Positions 1 through 8,217 of a DNA stretch of 64,000 bases are shown here, piece after piece. Within the stretch, counting starts at the first letter, position 1; every line of letters begins with the position of its first letter. The position numbers were made by a program, and so were the translations under genes. A model generated the notes under the pieces. The model made no database searches. It was not told the DNA's origin and worked only from the letters and a program-made list of their open reading frames with translations. Source of the DNA: Paradevosia sp036499825 (GTDB taxonomy: Bacteria; Pseudomonadota; Alphaproteobacteria; Rhizobiales; Devosiaceae); contig DASYCZ010000035.1 in assembly GCA_036499825.1 (NCBI GenBank), positions 87,986 through 151,985 of the forward strand, read 5' to 3'.

Positions 1-505
1 CCTTGACCACCGAGCCATGCGCGAGCGCCACCGACCCCACCAGCCCCAGCAGCATCAGCGAGAAATAATCGGCCGAATTGAATTTGAGCGCCACGGCGCC
101 GAGCGGAATGGCGAACAGCGCGATGGCCAGCGTGCACACCGTGCCGGCAAAGAACGAGCCCAGCGCCGCAATCGCCAGGGCCGCCCCGGCGCGGCCCTGC
201 AGCGCCATCTGGTAGCCATCCATTGCGGTGACCGCATTGGAGCTTTCGCCCGGAACGTTGAGCAGGATCGCCGTGGTCGAGCCGCCATATTGCGAGCCGT
301 AATAGATGCCGGCCAGCATGATCACCGCGGTCGTCGGCGACATGGCGAAGGTGATGGGGATCAGCATGGCGATGGTGGCCGTCGGCCCGACGCCCGGCAG
401 CACGCCGATCAGTGTGCCCAGGAACACCCCGACGAAGCAGAACATGAGGTTGTTCGGCTGGCCGACGATGGAAAGCCCGAAGGCCAGATTGTGGAGCAGA
501 TCCAT
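1..505 (-). CDS. tctA: Tripartite tricarboxylate transporter, large permease TctA (5' part only)
   Basis: The minus strand reads from an ATG at 505 with a GGGAGGG Shine-Dalgarno just upstream and runs off the left edge, so only the first 168 codons are seen. The protein starts MDLLHNLAFG and contains the glycine-rich GVLPGVGPTATIAML and GIYYGSQYGGSTTAILLN stretches that mark the TctA family, all in hydrophobic segments. TctA is the roughly 500-residue inner-membrane permease of TTT carriers, which bring carboxylates in with a periplasmic binding protein (TctC). It follows tctB by 10 nt and is the third gene of an operon with the aminotransferase. The binding protein is not in this window. Confidence 0.93.
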   Translation of the reverse strand, partial: MDLLHNLAFGLSIVGQPNNLMFCFVGVFLGTLIGVLPGVGPTATIAMLIPITFAMSPTTAVIMLAGIYYGSQYGGSTTAILLNVPGESSNAVTAMDGYQMALQGRAGAALAIAALGSFFAGTVCTLAIALFAIPLGAVALKFNSADYFSLMLLGLVGSVALAHGSVVK

Positions 506-515
506 CCCGTCCCTC

Positions 516-986
516 CTAGTTGAGGTTCCAGCCCTGCACCAGCGGGAACGGCAGGCGCAGGCCATAGTGGAAGACGAGGACGCAGAGCACCGTAATGGCG
601 AGGATCACCACGGCGCGCCGCACGATCGGCGTCGCGGTATCGGCGAGGCTGGCGCAGGCAAGGCTGAGGATCAGCGCCGGAATGAAGCCGAGCGGGCGGA
701 CCGCGAACCCGAAGACTATGGGCGAAATCAGGATGACGGCGAGCTTTGGCCAGGCCAGGAGCTGGAAACCTTCGCCCCCGGTTCTGATGCTGCGGATCAA
801 CAGGATCAGCCCGATGCCCAAAAGTACGATCGAGATCAGGGTGGGAAAAGTCGCCGAACCGGCGCCATTGTCCCCCTCGAAGCCGATGAAGAACACCGCA
901 TTGATAAGAAAGAAGGCCCCGGTCGCGAGGAAGAACAGCGCCGGCACCAGTTCCTTGGGACTGACCTCAAAGCGCCGGCTGGTCAT
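516..986 (-). CDS. tctB: Tripartite tricarboxylate transporter, small permease TctB
   Basis: A 156-residue protein with four hydrophobic segments (about residues 13-35, 48-66, 79-120 as a pair, and 124-142), the size and layout of the TctB small membrane subunit. It begins directly after the stop codon of the aminotransferase gene and is followed after 10 nt by tctA, so the three are surely co-transcribed. TctB sequences diverge widely, so the call rests mainly on topology and on the neighbouring TctA. Substrate is unknown; the adjoining aminotransferase suggests an amino acid or keto-acid related carboxylate. Confidence 0.88.
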   Translation of the reverse strand: MTSRRFEVSPKELVPALFFLATGAFFLINAVFFIGFEGDNGAGSATFPTLISIVLLGIGLILLIRSIRTGGEGFQLLAWPKLAVILISPIVFGFAVRPLGFIPALILSLACASLADTATPIVRRAVVILAITVLCVLVFHYGLRLPFPLVQGWNLN

Positions 987-2177
987 TCAATTCTCCTCGG
1001 CCAGGACGGCCATCGCGGCCTCGACGCCGCTGGCGCCGGGAGCCACACCATAGCTGGCGAGCCCCATCTGTACCCCGCCCAGCGTCGCGATCAGCATCAG
1101 ATCGTTGAAATCGCCGAGATGCCCGATGCGGAACACCCGGTCCTTCAGCTTGGAGAGCCCGTTGCCGAGCGGCATGTTGAACCGTTTGACCATATGGGCG
1201 CGGAACCCGTCGGCGCTGACGCCCTCCGGCATCATCACCGCCGTCAGGACGTTGGACTGGTGTTCGGGCTCGACGCACAGGACCTCGAGGCCCCAGGCCG
1301 CAACCGCCGCGCGGGTGGCGCGGGCATGCCGCCGGTGCCTGGAGAACACCGTCTCCATGCCTTCCTCGGCCAGAAGGTCGAGTGCGGCGCGCAGGCCGAA
1401 CAGCAGATTGGTCGCCGGCGTATAGGGGAACTGCCCGGTCAGCGGGGCATCGGCCATCGCCGCCCAGTCGAAATAGGAGCGCGTCATGGTGGCGGTTGCG
1501 GAGGCCGCCTTGGCCTTGGGGCTGTAGGCGTTGAAACCCAGGCCCGGCGGCAGCATGAGGCCCTTTTGCGAGCCCGCAATGGTGACGTCGACGCCCCAGG
1601 CGTCCTGCTCATAGGCGACCGAGCCGAGCGAGCTGATGGTATCCACCATCAGCAGCGCCGGATGGCCGGCCTTGTCGATCGCCCGCCGCACCGCCGCGAT
1701 GTCGCTTGTGGCGCCGGTCGAGGTCTCGTTGTGCACCACGCATACGGCCTTGATCACATGGTTCTTGTCTTCGGCGAGCCGCCTGCCGATGGCTTCGGCA
1801 TCGGCGGCGCGCCGCCAGTCGCCCGGCAGCAGCTCTGCCTTGAGACCGAGTTGCCTGGCGAGCTTGAACCAGAGCGTGGCGAAATGCCCCGTCTCCGCCA
1901 TCAACACCGTATCGCCGGGCGAGGCCACATTGACCAGCGCCGCTTCCCAGGCGCCGGTGCCCGAGGAGGGGAAGATCACCACGTCATGGCGCGTGCCGAA
2001 CAGGGGTTTCAGATCCCGCAGCAGATCCTTGGCGAAGCGGGCGAAAGCCTCGCCGCGATGATCGATGGTGGGATGGGCGATGGCCTGGAGGACGCGCGCC
2101 GGCACGTTCGATGGCCCGGGAATTTGCAGCAGCTGCCAACCCGGATAATAGGATTCGGCGTTCGCTATTGCATTCAA
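987..2177 (-). CDS. Class V aminotransferase, serine/alanine-glyoxylate aminotransferase type
   Basis: A PLP enzyme of 396 residues. The N-terminal part has the family hallmark IPGPSNVPARVL, then FPSSGTGAWEAAL (phosphate-binding region), VHNETSTGAT, the PLP-holding aspartate in VDTISSLG and the Schiff-base lysine in GSQKGLMLPPGL. This matches serine-glyoxylate and alanine-glyoxylate aminotransferases, though 2-aminoethylphosphonate or related donors cannot be excluded. I place the start at a TTG (2177) because AGGGAGG lies about 9 nt upstream; the reading frame stays open to 2333, but that extension has no family-like sequence. It heads an operon with tctB and tctA and is divergent from a GntR regulator. 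Confidence 0.88.
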   Translation of the reverse strand: MNAIANAESYYPGWQLLQIPGPSNVPARVLQAIAHPTIDHRGEAFARFAKDLLRDLKPLFGTRHDVVIFPSSGTGAWEAALVNVASPGDTVLMAETGHFATLWFKLARQLGLKAELLPGDWRRAADAEAIGRRLAEDKNHVIKAVCVVHNETSTGATSDIAAVRRAIDKAGHPALLMVDTISSLGSVAYEQDAWGVDVTIAGSQKGLMLPPGLGFNAYSPKAKAASATATMTRSYFDWAAMADAPLTGQFPYTPATNLLFGLRAALDLLAEEGMETVFSRHRRHARATRAAVAAWGLEVLCVEPEHQSNVLTAVMMPEGVSADGFRAHMVKRFNMPLGNGLSKLKDRVFRIGHLGDFNDLMLIATLGGVQMGLASYGVAPGASGVEAAMAVLAEEN

Positions 2178-2254
2178 CTGGCAGCCTCCCTGTGGGCTTG
2201 GCGCCATGGCCTGCCCGTCTCGTCGCTTGTTGCCGTCGTTATCATCCTGTAATC

Positions 2255-2297
2255 TTGACGTGTCAATGTATTTTGAATGCAAAATGAACAAATGCAT
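2255..2297. promoter_or_regulatory. Candidate operators between the aminotransferase operon and GntR gene
   Basis: Two inverted repeats lie in the divergent intergenic region: TTGAC-GT-GTCAA at 2255-2266, and ATGCA at 2277-2281 paired with TGCAT at 2293-2297. FCD-type GntR regulators commonly bind short palindromes like these next to their own gene. Binding is an inference from position and symmetry only. Confidence 0.4.
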
Positions 2298-2366
2298 CGA
2301 TATGGACAAAGCGCCCCCGCTTGCGCTACCCAAGGCTATGAGACGAAAGGACTATCTGCTCATCGT

Positions 2367-3059
2367 ATGCTGAACGCCGACACCGACGCTTCCTCAACCC
2401 CGGCAGCCACACCGCGCATCGCGCGGCAGAACCTGCATGCCGAAGTCCTGTCGCTGCTGCGTCAGGCGGTGATGGAAGGACGCCTGAAGCCCGGCGAACG
2501 GCTCAATGAGCGGCTGCTATGCGAGCAATACGGCATCTCCCGCACGCCGCTGCGCGAGGCCTTCAAGGTTTTGGCCGCCGAAGGCATTTTGACGCTGCTG
2601 CCCAATCGGGGCGCCGTCGTCACCGCGCTGTCGCTCAAGGATTTCGATGCCATGCTGGATGTCATGGCGCATCTGGAAACCATGATCGGCGAACAGGCCG
2701 CCACCCATATCGACGATGACGGCATCGTCCTCATCCGCGCCTGGCACCACCAGATGTTCGCGCATTTCCTGCGCCAGGAAATGGCGCCCTATTTCCAGCT
2801 CAACCAGCAGATCCACCTGGAGCTGGCCGCCCGCACCGGCAATGCGGTCCTATTGGGTCTTTACGCCGGCCTCAACGCCAAGCTGCTGCGCTACCGCTAT
2901 CAGGCCAACATGCAGCCCGAGCGCTGGCAGGCCGCCATCGAGGAACACGAGCATATCCTGTCGGCCCTCATCATGCGTGACGGCAAGCGCCTGGGCGCCC
3001 TGCTGCACCAGCACCTCTTGAACAAGGGTGCCGCGATCCGCGTCAACCTCAAGGGCTGA
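2367..3059 (+). CDS. GntR-family transcriptional regulator, FCD (FadR-like) domain
   Basis: A 230-residue regulator. Residues about 20-85 form the GntR winged helix (LHAEVLSLLRQAVMEG, LKPGERLNERLL, ISRTPLREAFKVLAAEG, LLPNRGAVV); the rest is an all-helical FCD ligand-binding domain with histidine-rich metal/ligand positions (HHQMFAHF, IHLELAARTGN, HEHILSAL). The start at 2367 has GAAAGGA upstream, with long spacing; an in-frame ATG at 2277 would add an unconserved, operator-overlapping leader. It is divergent from the aminotransferase-tctBA operon and is the natural candidate to control it in response to a carboxylate or amino acid. Confidence 0.9.
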   Translation: MLNADTDASSTPAATPRIARQNLHAEVLSLLRQAVMEGRLKPGERLNERLLCEQYGISRTPLREAFKVLAAEGILTLLPNRGAVVTALSLKDFDAMLDVMAHLETMIGEQAATHIDDDGIVLIRAWHHQMFAHFLRQEMAPYFQLNQQIHLELAARTGNAVLLGLYAGLNAKLLRYRYQANMQPERWQAAIEEHEHILSALIMRDGKRLGALLHQHLLNKGAAIRVNLKG

Positions 3060-3107
3060 CGCCGTCGGCGCCCCTCATGGACGGGGAACCCGATCCGCGG
3101 CGCCCTC

Positions 3108-4025
3108 TCAGGGCTTCATGTTGGGCGGCACGGGCGGCGCATCGTAGAGCACGGTGATCTCGACGCGCTCATTGGCCGCCAGATACGGATCGTTGGGGAA
3201 GAACGGCTCCATCACCGAGCGGCCGGCGACCGAATTCACATGGTCGCTGGAGAGCCCGAATTCCCCGAGAATCTCCCGCACCACATTGGCGCGATCGCTC
3301 GACAGCTCCCAGGAGCCATAATGCGGATCGTTATAGATGCCGCCCGCGGCGGTGTGCCCGGAAATGCGCACCTGGTTGGGCAGCTTCTGCAGGATCGGCG
3401 CCACCACCGCGATGGCCTTGCGCGTCAGCTCGTAAGGGTATTTCGACCCTTCCGGGAACATGCGCCGGCCTTCCTGGTCGATGAGCTGGATATCGAGCCC
3501 ATCCTTGGTTTCCTGCACGATGAGGTTGTCGGCGATCTTGGTGATGTCGGGCATTGCCTGCCAGGCCTGGCGGATGCTGGCGGCGGCGGCATGGAAGTTC
3601 TGGTCGAAGTGCGATTGCAACTCGGCCTGCGCCGCGCCCACATTGGCATTTTGATTGCCCGCCTGGGTGCCGACGCCGCCGCTCAGCATGGCCTGCGCGC
3701 CCTCATTGGTGGTTCCTGGCGGCGCCGGCACGTCCTGTTTGATGAGGGGCGTGGCGCCCGCCATCTTGACGTTATCGGTATCGAGCGCGGTACCGCCCAG
3801 CACGCCGCCTGAACCGCTGGTGCTCTGGCTGATATTGGGCGGCGCGAAATAATCGGCGATGCCCTTCTTCTGCTCCGGCGTCGTCATGCTGATCAGCCAG
3901 AGCAGCATGAAGAACGCCATCATGGCGGTCACGAAGTCCGCATAGGCGATCTTCCAGGCACCGCCATGATGGCCGTGCCCATGCTTCTTGACCTTCTTGA
4001 TGATGATCGGTTGATCGTAGGCCAT
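3108..4025 (-). CDS. motB: Flagellar motor stator protein MotB
   Basis: A 305-residue protein. A basic, His/Gly-rich cytoplasmic N-terminus precedes one membrane helix, AYADFVTAMMAFFMLLWL, which carries the proton-conducting aspartate (D30). After a flexible linker rich in Gly/Ala/Asn (about 70-170) comes a C-terminal OmpA-like peptidoglycan-binding domain (QVRISGHTAAGG, LSSDRANVVREIL, ANERVEITVL). With MotA it forms the stator that couples ion flow to flagellar rotation. It lies 27 nt downstream of motA on the same strand, so the two are one operon. Confidence 0.95.
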   Translation of the reverse strand: MAYDQPIIIKKVKKHGHGHHGGAWKIAYADFVTAMMAFFMLLWLISMTTPEQKKGIADYFAPPNISQSTSGSGGVLGGTALDTDNVKMAGATPLIKQDVPAPPGTTNEGAQAMLSGGVGTQAGNQNANVGAAQAELQSHFDQNFHAAAASIRQAWQAMPDITKIADNLIVQETKDGLDIQLIDQEGRRMFPEGSKYPYELTRKAIAVVAPILQKLPNQVRISGHTAAGGIYNDPHYGSWELSSDRANVVREILGEFGLSSDHVNSVAGRSVMEPFFPNDPYLAANERVEITVLYDAPPVPPNMKP

Positions 4026-4052
4026 GAGATCGCGCCCCCCGGCGAGGTGGTG

Positions 4053-4916
4053 TTAAGCGGCAGCCGGCAGGTCGGCGGTAGCGGCATCGACTTCAAGGAA
4101 GGTCGGACGGTCTTCCGACATCAGCGCCTTGCGGGCGAACTCGATGGCCATCACCGGCGAATGTCCCGAGATATGGGCCAGCAGCCCAACCTTCAGCGAC
4201 AGGAAATATTTGTCTTCGGCTTCGTTGATGTTGCGCAGCGCCTGCGCCATCGGGGCGAAGAACCCATAGGCGCAGAAGACGCCGAGGAAGGTACCCACCA
4301 GCGCGCCGCCGATCATTTCACCGAGCACGGCCGGCGGCTCGGTGATGGCGCCCATGGTGTGGATCACGCCCAGCACGGCGGCCACGATGCCGAGTGCCGG
4401 CGTGCCGTCGGCAAGCGCCTGGAAAGCGCCGATCAGGCGCTGGTTTTCCTGGTGATGGGTTTCGAGTTCCTCATCCATCAGCGCTTCCATCTCATGGACG
4501 TTGTTGGTGCCCAGCGTCACCATGCGCATGTAGTCGCACACGAACTCGACGGCGTGGTGATTGGCGGCGAACTTGGGGAAGCGCGAGAACAGCGCCGATT
4601 CCTTGGGGTTTTCGATATGCTGCTCGATCGCCAGGATGCCCTTGGACTGCACCAGCTTATAGAGGCTGAACTGCATGCCCAGCAGTTCGATATAGGCTGC
4701 CTTGTTGTAGCGCGGGCCGCGGAACAGCGAGCCGAAGACGCCGAGCGTCTGCTTCAGCACCGCCCCCGTATTGCCGATCACGAACGCCCCTCCGGCGGCA
4801 CCCAGAATGATCAGGCCCTCGAAAGGCTGGAACAATACCTGCAGGTGCCCGCCCTGCGCGACGTAACCGCCGATGACGCTGGCGAAGATCACAATGGTGC
4901 CGATGAGAAGGCGCAT
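4053..4916 (-). CDS. motA: Flagellar motor stator protein MotA
   Basis: A 287-residue inner-membrane protein with two N-terminal helices (about 1-50), a large cytoplasmic loop, and two C-terminal helices containing the conserved prolines in DGTPALGIVAAVLGVIHTMG and LVGTFLGVFCAYGFFAPMA. This is the four-helix MotA arrangement; length is usual for the family. It is followed by motB. No other flagellar gene is in the window, so the rest of the motility regulon lies elsewhere. No strong Shine-Dalgarno is seen before the ATG. Confidence 0.95.
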   Translation of the reverse strand: MRLLIGTIVIFASVIGGYVAQGGHLQVLFQPFEGLIILGAAGGAFVIGNTGAVLKQTLGVFGSLFRGPRYNKAAYIELLGMQFSLYKLVQSKGILAIEQHIENPKESALFSRFPKFAANHHAVEFVCDYMRMVTLGTNNVHEMEALMDEELETHHQENQRLIGAFQALADGTPALGIVAAVLGVIHTMGAITEPPAVLGEMIGGALVGTFLGVFCAYGFFAPMAQALRNINEAEDKYFLSLKVGLLAHISGHSPVMAIEFARKALMSEDRPTFLEVDAATADLPAAA

Positions 4917-5342
4917 TTGGACTTTTACTCACTATTCGAAGTCGTCAGAGGACACGACAAATACTAATACTCTTACAACGAAAACCCATGCCCTCCACGT
5001 CATGGATATACTGGTTCTATCAATGAATTTTATGTGACAGTAAATTGCCGAAAACTGACCGCAACCCGATCAGACGCAACAACTGCAATTATTGATAAAT
5101 CCTTTACCGATACAGTCTGTCATTAGTCCTCTGATTATCGGCGGATTTACCTTAACAGCCGGTGTATCCGGGCAAAATTTCCCACCCACCCGACGACCGC
5201 TCCGTGGACCGCTTTCCGGGCCATGCGATCACGCCACGGCCGACCTTCGCCAGGCCCGGCGATGATTGGCAGGCGCACCGCACGCCAGCCGCTCCACGAA
5301 CGACAACCAGCGAGCCCGCCCCGCCCCCCCCAGGATGGTGTG
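4917..5342. other. Intergenic region upstream of motA and the DHDPS-like operon
   Basis: About 430 nt without a credible gene. The left half is noticeably AT-rich and presumably holds the motA promoter, but I could not pick a clear motif. The right half is GC-rich with a C-run near 5323-5333. Short open frames here have no coding character. Confidence 0.6.
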
Positions 5343-5400
5343 TTGACAACTGGTGCGCACTTACTAAAATAGTATGACGTTCTGTCTAATAGAACTATGC
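5343..5400 (+). promoter_or_regulatory. Sigma-70-like promoter and small palindromes before the ABC operon
   Basis: TTGACA at 5343-5348 and TAAAAT at 5365-5370 are separated by 16 nt, a near-consensus housekeeping promoter pointing at the gene starting at 5415. Two small inverted repeats overlap or follow it: ACTA-AAA-TAGT (5363-5373) and TTCT-N7-AGAA (about 5381-5395). These are good places for a repressor; no regulator gene is adjacent. Confidence 0.6.
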
Positions 5401-5414
5401 CGGGAGGGGATGGC

Positions 5415-6347
5415 ATGACTTTGGACCTGGTTGCCCGCGCCGCGACCACCTTCAACGCCGCCGGGGCAGTGGATGAGGGTTTGCAGCGGCAGTTCCTGCA
5501 GCGCTTCATCGATGCCCGGCTCGGCGTCTTCATGGGCAGCGGCGGCTCCGGCGAGGGCCACGCCCTCGATCGCGACGAGCTGCGCCGCGTCTATCTGGCG
5601 GGGGTCGCCGCCTGCAAGGGCAAGGTCCGCGTCTGGGCCAACCCGCCCGAACAGTATTCGGCCAAGCTCACCATCGAGCACTCCCTGCTCGCCGCCGAAT
5701 GCGGCGTCGAGGTCGTCAATATCTACGCCCTGGCGGGCCTCCATTCGATGCGGCCCCTGCCCTATGAGCTCAAGGCCTATTACGAGGAAGTGCTGTCGGC
5801 GGTGAATTTTCCGGTGGCGCTCGCCGCCCAGCCGCTTGTCGGCTACAGCGTGCCGCCCGAGCTTATCGCCGATCTCTGCCGCCGCTTCCCGCAGATCGTG
5901 GCCCTCAACCTCACCGGCGTCCCGGATGGCTATTTCTTCAAGCTCAGGGAGCTGATGACCACCGACGTCGAATACTTCGTGCCCATCGCGTGGGCCCCGC
6001 ATGCACTGCATCACGGCGCCACGGGCCTGTTGGGCACCGAGTCCAACATCATTCCCCAGACCTACCGGCACTATCTCGATGCGCTGGAGCGCAACGATCT
6101 CGACGAGGCGGCCCGCACCTACGGCCTCATCCGGCGCTTCCTCGATTATGTGGCGCCGTGGAATTCCGGCCCCACCCGCTGGATCAAGATGTGCATGCGC
6201 GTCCTCAAGCTTCCCGGCGGCGAAGGCGGCGTGCGCGAGCCCTACCGCCTGCCGCCCGACGACCAGTTGCACAGCTTCGCCACGGGCCTTACCCGCCTGG
6301 GCGTTCCTGAAATCGACGCCATGGCAAAAGCCGCGGGGCTCATGTGA
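5415..6347 (+). CDS. Dihydrodipicolinate synthase-family protein lacking the usual catalytic Tyr and Lys
   Basis: A 310-residue (beta/alpha)8 protein of the DHDPS/N-acetylneuraminate lyase fold. The carboxylate-binding loop is recognisable as GSGGSGE (residues 41-47; family GTTGE), followed by the expected helix spacing. But at the position of the family tyrosine (LYNVP) it has LAAQP (136-140), and where the Schiff-base lysine of IVGIKE sits it has IVALN (161-165), so N165 replaces the lysine. It therefore may not be an aldolase of the standard mechanism. The ATG at 5415 has GGGAGGGG 6-7 nt upstream. It opens an operon with a peptide-type ABC transporter and an SMP-30 lactonase. Confidence 0.82.
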   Translation: MTLDLVARAATTFNAAGAVDEGLQRQFLQRFIDARLGVFMGSGGSGEGHALDRDELRRVYLAGVAACKGKVRVWANPPEQYSAKLTIEHSLLAAECGVEVVNIYALAGLHSMRPLPYELKAYYEEVLSAVNFPVALAAQPLVGYSVPPELIADLCRRFPQIVALNLTGVPDGYFFKLRELMTTDVEYFVPIAWAPHALHHGATGLLGTESNIIPQTYRHYLDALERNDLDEAARTYGLIRRFLDYVAPWNSGPTRWIKMCMRVLKLPGGEGGVREPYRLPPDDQLHSFATGLTRLGVPEIDAMAKAAGLM

Positions 6348-6422
6348 CGGGCGCCCTCGGCGACACCATCGCCGGTTTCACCCCACCCCAAAGGCTCGAA
6401 GCGGCAAACCGAAAGTGATTTC

Positions 6423-7403
6423 ATGAGTCGTTTCGTCCTCTCGCGGCTGGCCTGGGCGATACCCACGATCCTCGTCATCGTGGTACTGAGCTTTCTGGTC
6501 GTCCACATCGTGCCGGGCGATCCCATCCAGGCCCTGATCGGAGACTATCCGGCGCCGCCCGAATATGCCGCCCAGATCCGCGCCACCTTCGGGCTCGATC
6601 AGCCGCTGCCGACCCAGCTCTGGCTCTATTTCGTCAATCTCGCCCATGGCAATCTGGGCTTCTCCTTCGCCAGCCGCGAAGACGTGCTGCATCTGGTATT
6701 GTCGCGCGCGCCGCTGACCCTGCTGCTCACACTGCCGGCCCTGACCCTGTCGGCGATCTTCGGGGTGACGCTGGCCCTCATCGCCGCGCCGCGCGTCGGC
6801 AGCGCCGTCGACAACGGCATCACCACCCTCACCCTCATCGGCGCCTCCGTCCCGGTGTTCTGGCTTGGCCAGATGCTGGTCGTAATCTTTGCCATCCGGC
6901 TGGGCTGGCTGCCGGCGCAAGGCATGATGTCGCTGCGCACGCCCCCATCGGGGCTGCGCGTCTTCACCGATCTTTTGGCCCACCTGGCCCTGCCGGTGAC
7001 CTGCCTGACGCTGCTCTACACGACGCTGGTGGCCCGCGTGGCCCGGGCCAGCGTCCTCGACGCGCTGTCGCAGGATTTCGTGCTGACCGCCAAGGCCAAG
7101 GGCGTCACCCGGCGGGAAATCCTCTGGAAGCATGTGCTGCCCAATTCGGCGGTCCCCATCATCACCGTCATCGGCTACAATTTCGGCCATTGCCTCACAG
7201 GCGCGATCCTGGTGGAAGCGGTCTTCGCCTGGCCGGGGCTGGGCAGCGCCTTCATCGCCTCCATCCAGAACCGTGACTATTCGGTGTCGCAGGGGATCTT
7301 CCTGTTCGTGGCGCTGACCGTCGTTCTCGCCAATGTGGTGACCGACGTGCTCACGGCGCTGGTCGATCCGCGCGTGCGCAAGAGTTATGATTTCCATGGG
7401 TAG
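6423..7403 (+). CDS. ABC transporter permease, DppB/OppB type
   Basis: A 326-residue integral membrane protein beginning MSRFVLSRLAWAIPTILVIV, with six hydrophobic segments and the family N-terminal signature VVHIVPGDPIQALIGD. The EAA loop that contacts the ATPases is at RASVLDALSQDFVLTAKAKG, and the C-terminus ends in DVLTALVDPRVRKS as in DppB proteins. It forms the membrane channel with the next gene. The 3' end overlaps the start of the next permease by 17 nt, so translation is probably coupled. Confidence 0.93.
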   Translation: MSRFVLSRLAWAIPTILVIVVLSFLVVHIVPGDPIQALIGDYPAPPEYAAQIRATFGLDQPLPTQLWLYFVNLAHGNLGFSFASREDVLHLVLSRAPLTLLLTLPALTLSAIFGVTLALIAAPRVGSAVDNGITTLTLIGASVPVFWLGQMLVVIFAIRLGWLPAQGMMSLRTPPSGLRVFTDLLAHLALPVTCLTLLYTTLVARVARASVLDALSQDFVLTAKAKGVTRREILWKHVLPNSAVPIITVIGYNFGHCLTGAILVEAVFAWPGLGSAFIASIQNRDYSVSQGIFLFVALTVVLANVVTDVLTALVDPRVRKSYDFHG

Positions 7404-8217
7404 CGTGTTTCGCAGGTTCACCGCCAACCGGCTCGGCACTATCGCGGCCATCTATGTGGCAACGCTCGTGCTGGTCGCCATCGCGGCGCAGTTCTCCGGC
7501 ATCGATCCCACAACGATCAGCAACACCACCCTCGCGCCGCCCTCCGCCGCCCATTGGCTCGGCACGGACGAGCTGGGCCGCGACGTGCTGACCGGGCTTG
7601 TTTTCGGCATCCAGGTGTCGCTCGTTGTCGGCTTCGTGGCGGCGCTGGCGGCGACGACACTGGGCATCCTCATCGGCGGCCTGGCCGGCTTCTTCGGCGG
7701 CATCCTCGATATCGCCCTGATGCGCCTGACCGAGTTGTTCCAGGTCATTCCGACCTTCATCCTGGCGGCGGTCGTCGTGGCCCTGTCGGGCACCGGCCTC
7801 ACCCGGGTCATCATCGTCATCGCCATCCTCGCCTGGCCGCAGCCGGCGCGCGTCATGCGCGGCGAGGTGATGCGCATCAAGCAGCTCGAATTCGTCGAGG
7901 CGGTGCGCTGTCTCGGCTATCGCGAAGCCCGGATCCTGTTTACCGAGGTCATCCCCAACGCGCTTTCCCCGGCGCTCGCCGTCGGCACCCTGCTGGTCGG
8001 GCAGGCCATCCTGCTGGAGGCGGCGCTGAGTTATTTCGGCCTCGGCAGCCCCGAAGTCATCAGTTGGGGACGCATGCTCAATTCCGGCCAGCGCTTCCTC
8101 TCCAATGCCTGGTGGCTGTCGTTTTTTCCCGGCATCGCCATCGCCGTCACCATCCTCGCCTTCAACCTGGTGGGCGACGCCATCGCCCGCGCCCTCAACT
8201 CGCGAGCCACGCCATGA
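7387..8217 (+). CDS. ABC transporter permease, DppC/OppC type
   Basis: A 276-residue permease. The early periplasmic motif HWLGTDELGRDVLTGLVFG is diagnostic of DppC/OppC proteins, and the EAA loop is MRIKQLEFVEAVRCLGYREA. About six membrane segments. Two ATG codons (7387 and 7396) are possible starts; both overlap the end of the preceding permease. The stop overlaps the start of the first ATPase gene, typical of a tightly coupled Dpp operon. Confidence 0.93.
   Translation: MISMGSVFRRFTANRLGTIAAIYVATLVLVAIAAQFSGIDPTTISNTTLAPPSAAHWLGTDELGRDVLTGLVFGIQVSLVVGFVAALAATTLGILIGGLAGFFGGILDIALMRLTELFQVIPTFILAAVVVALSGTGLTRVIIVIAILAWPQPARVMRGEVMRIKQLEFVEAVRCLGYREARILFTEVIPNALSPALAVGTLLVGQAILLEAALSYFGLGSPEVISWGRMLNSGQRFLSNAWWLSFFPGIAIAVTILAFNLVGDAIARALNSRATP

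Noticed and set aside
306..2252. Long open frame on the plus strand, about 650 codons
   Set aside because: It lies opposite the TctB and aminotransferase genes, which have clear family motifs; its product is rich in Arg, His, Gln and Asp without any recognisable domain, as expected for the complement of high-GC coding DNA.
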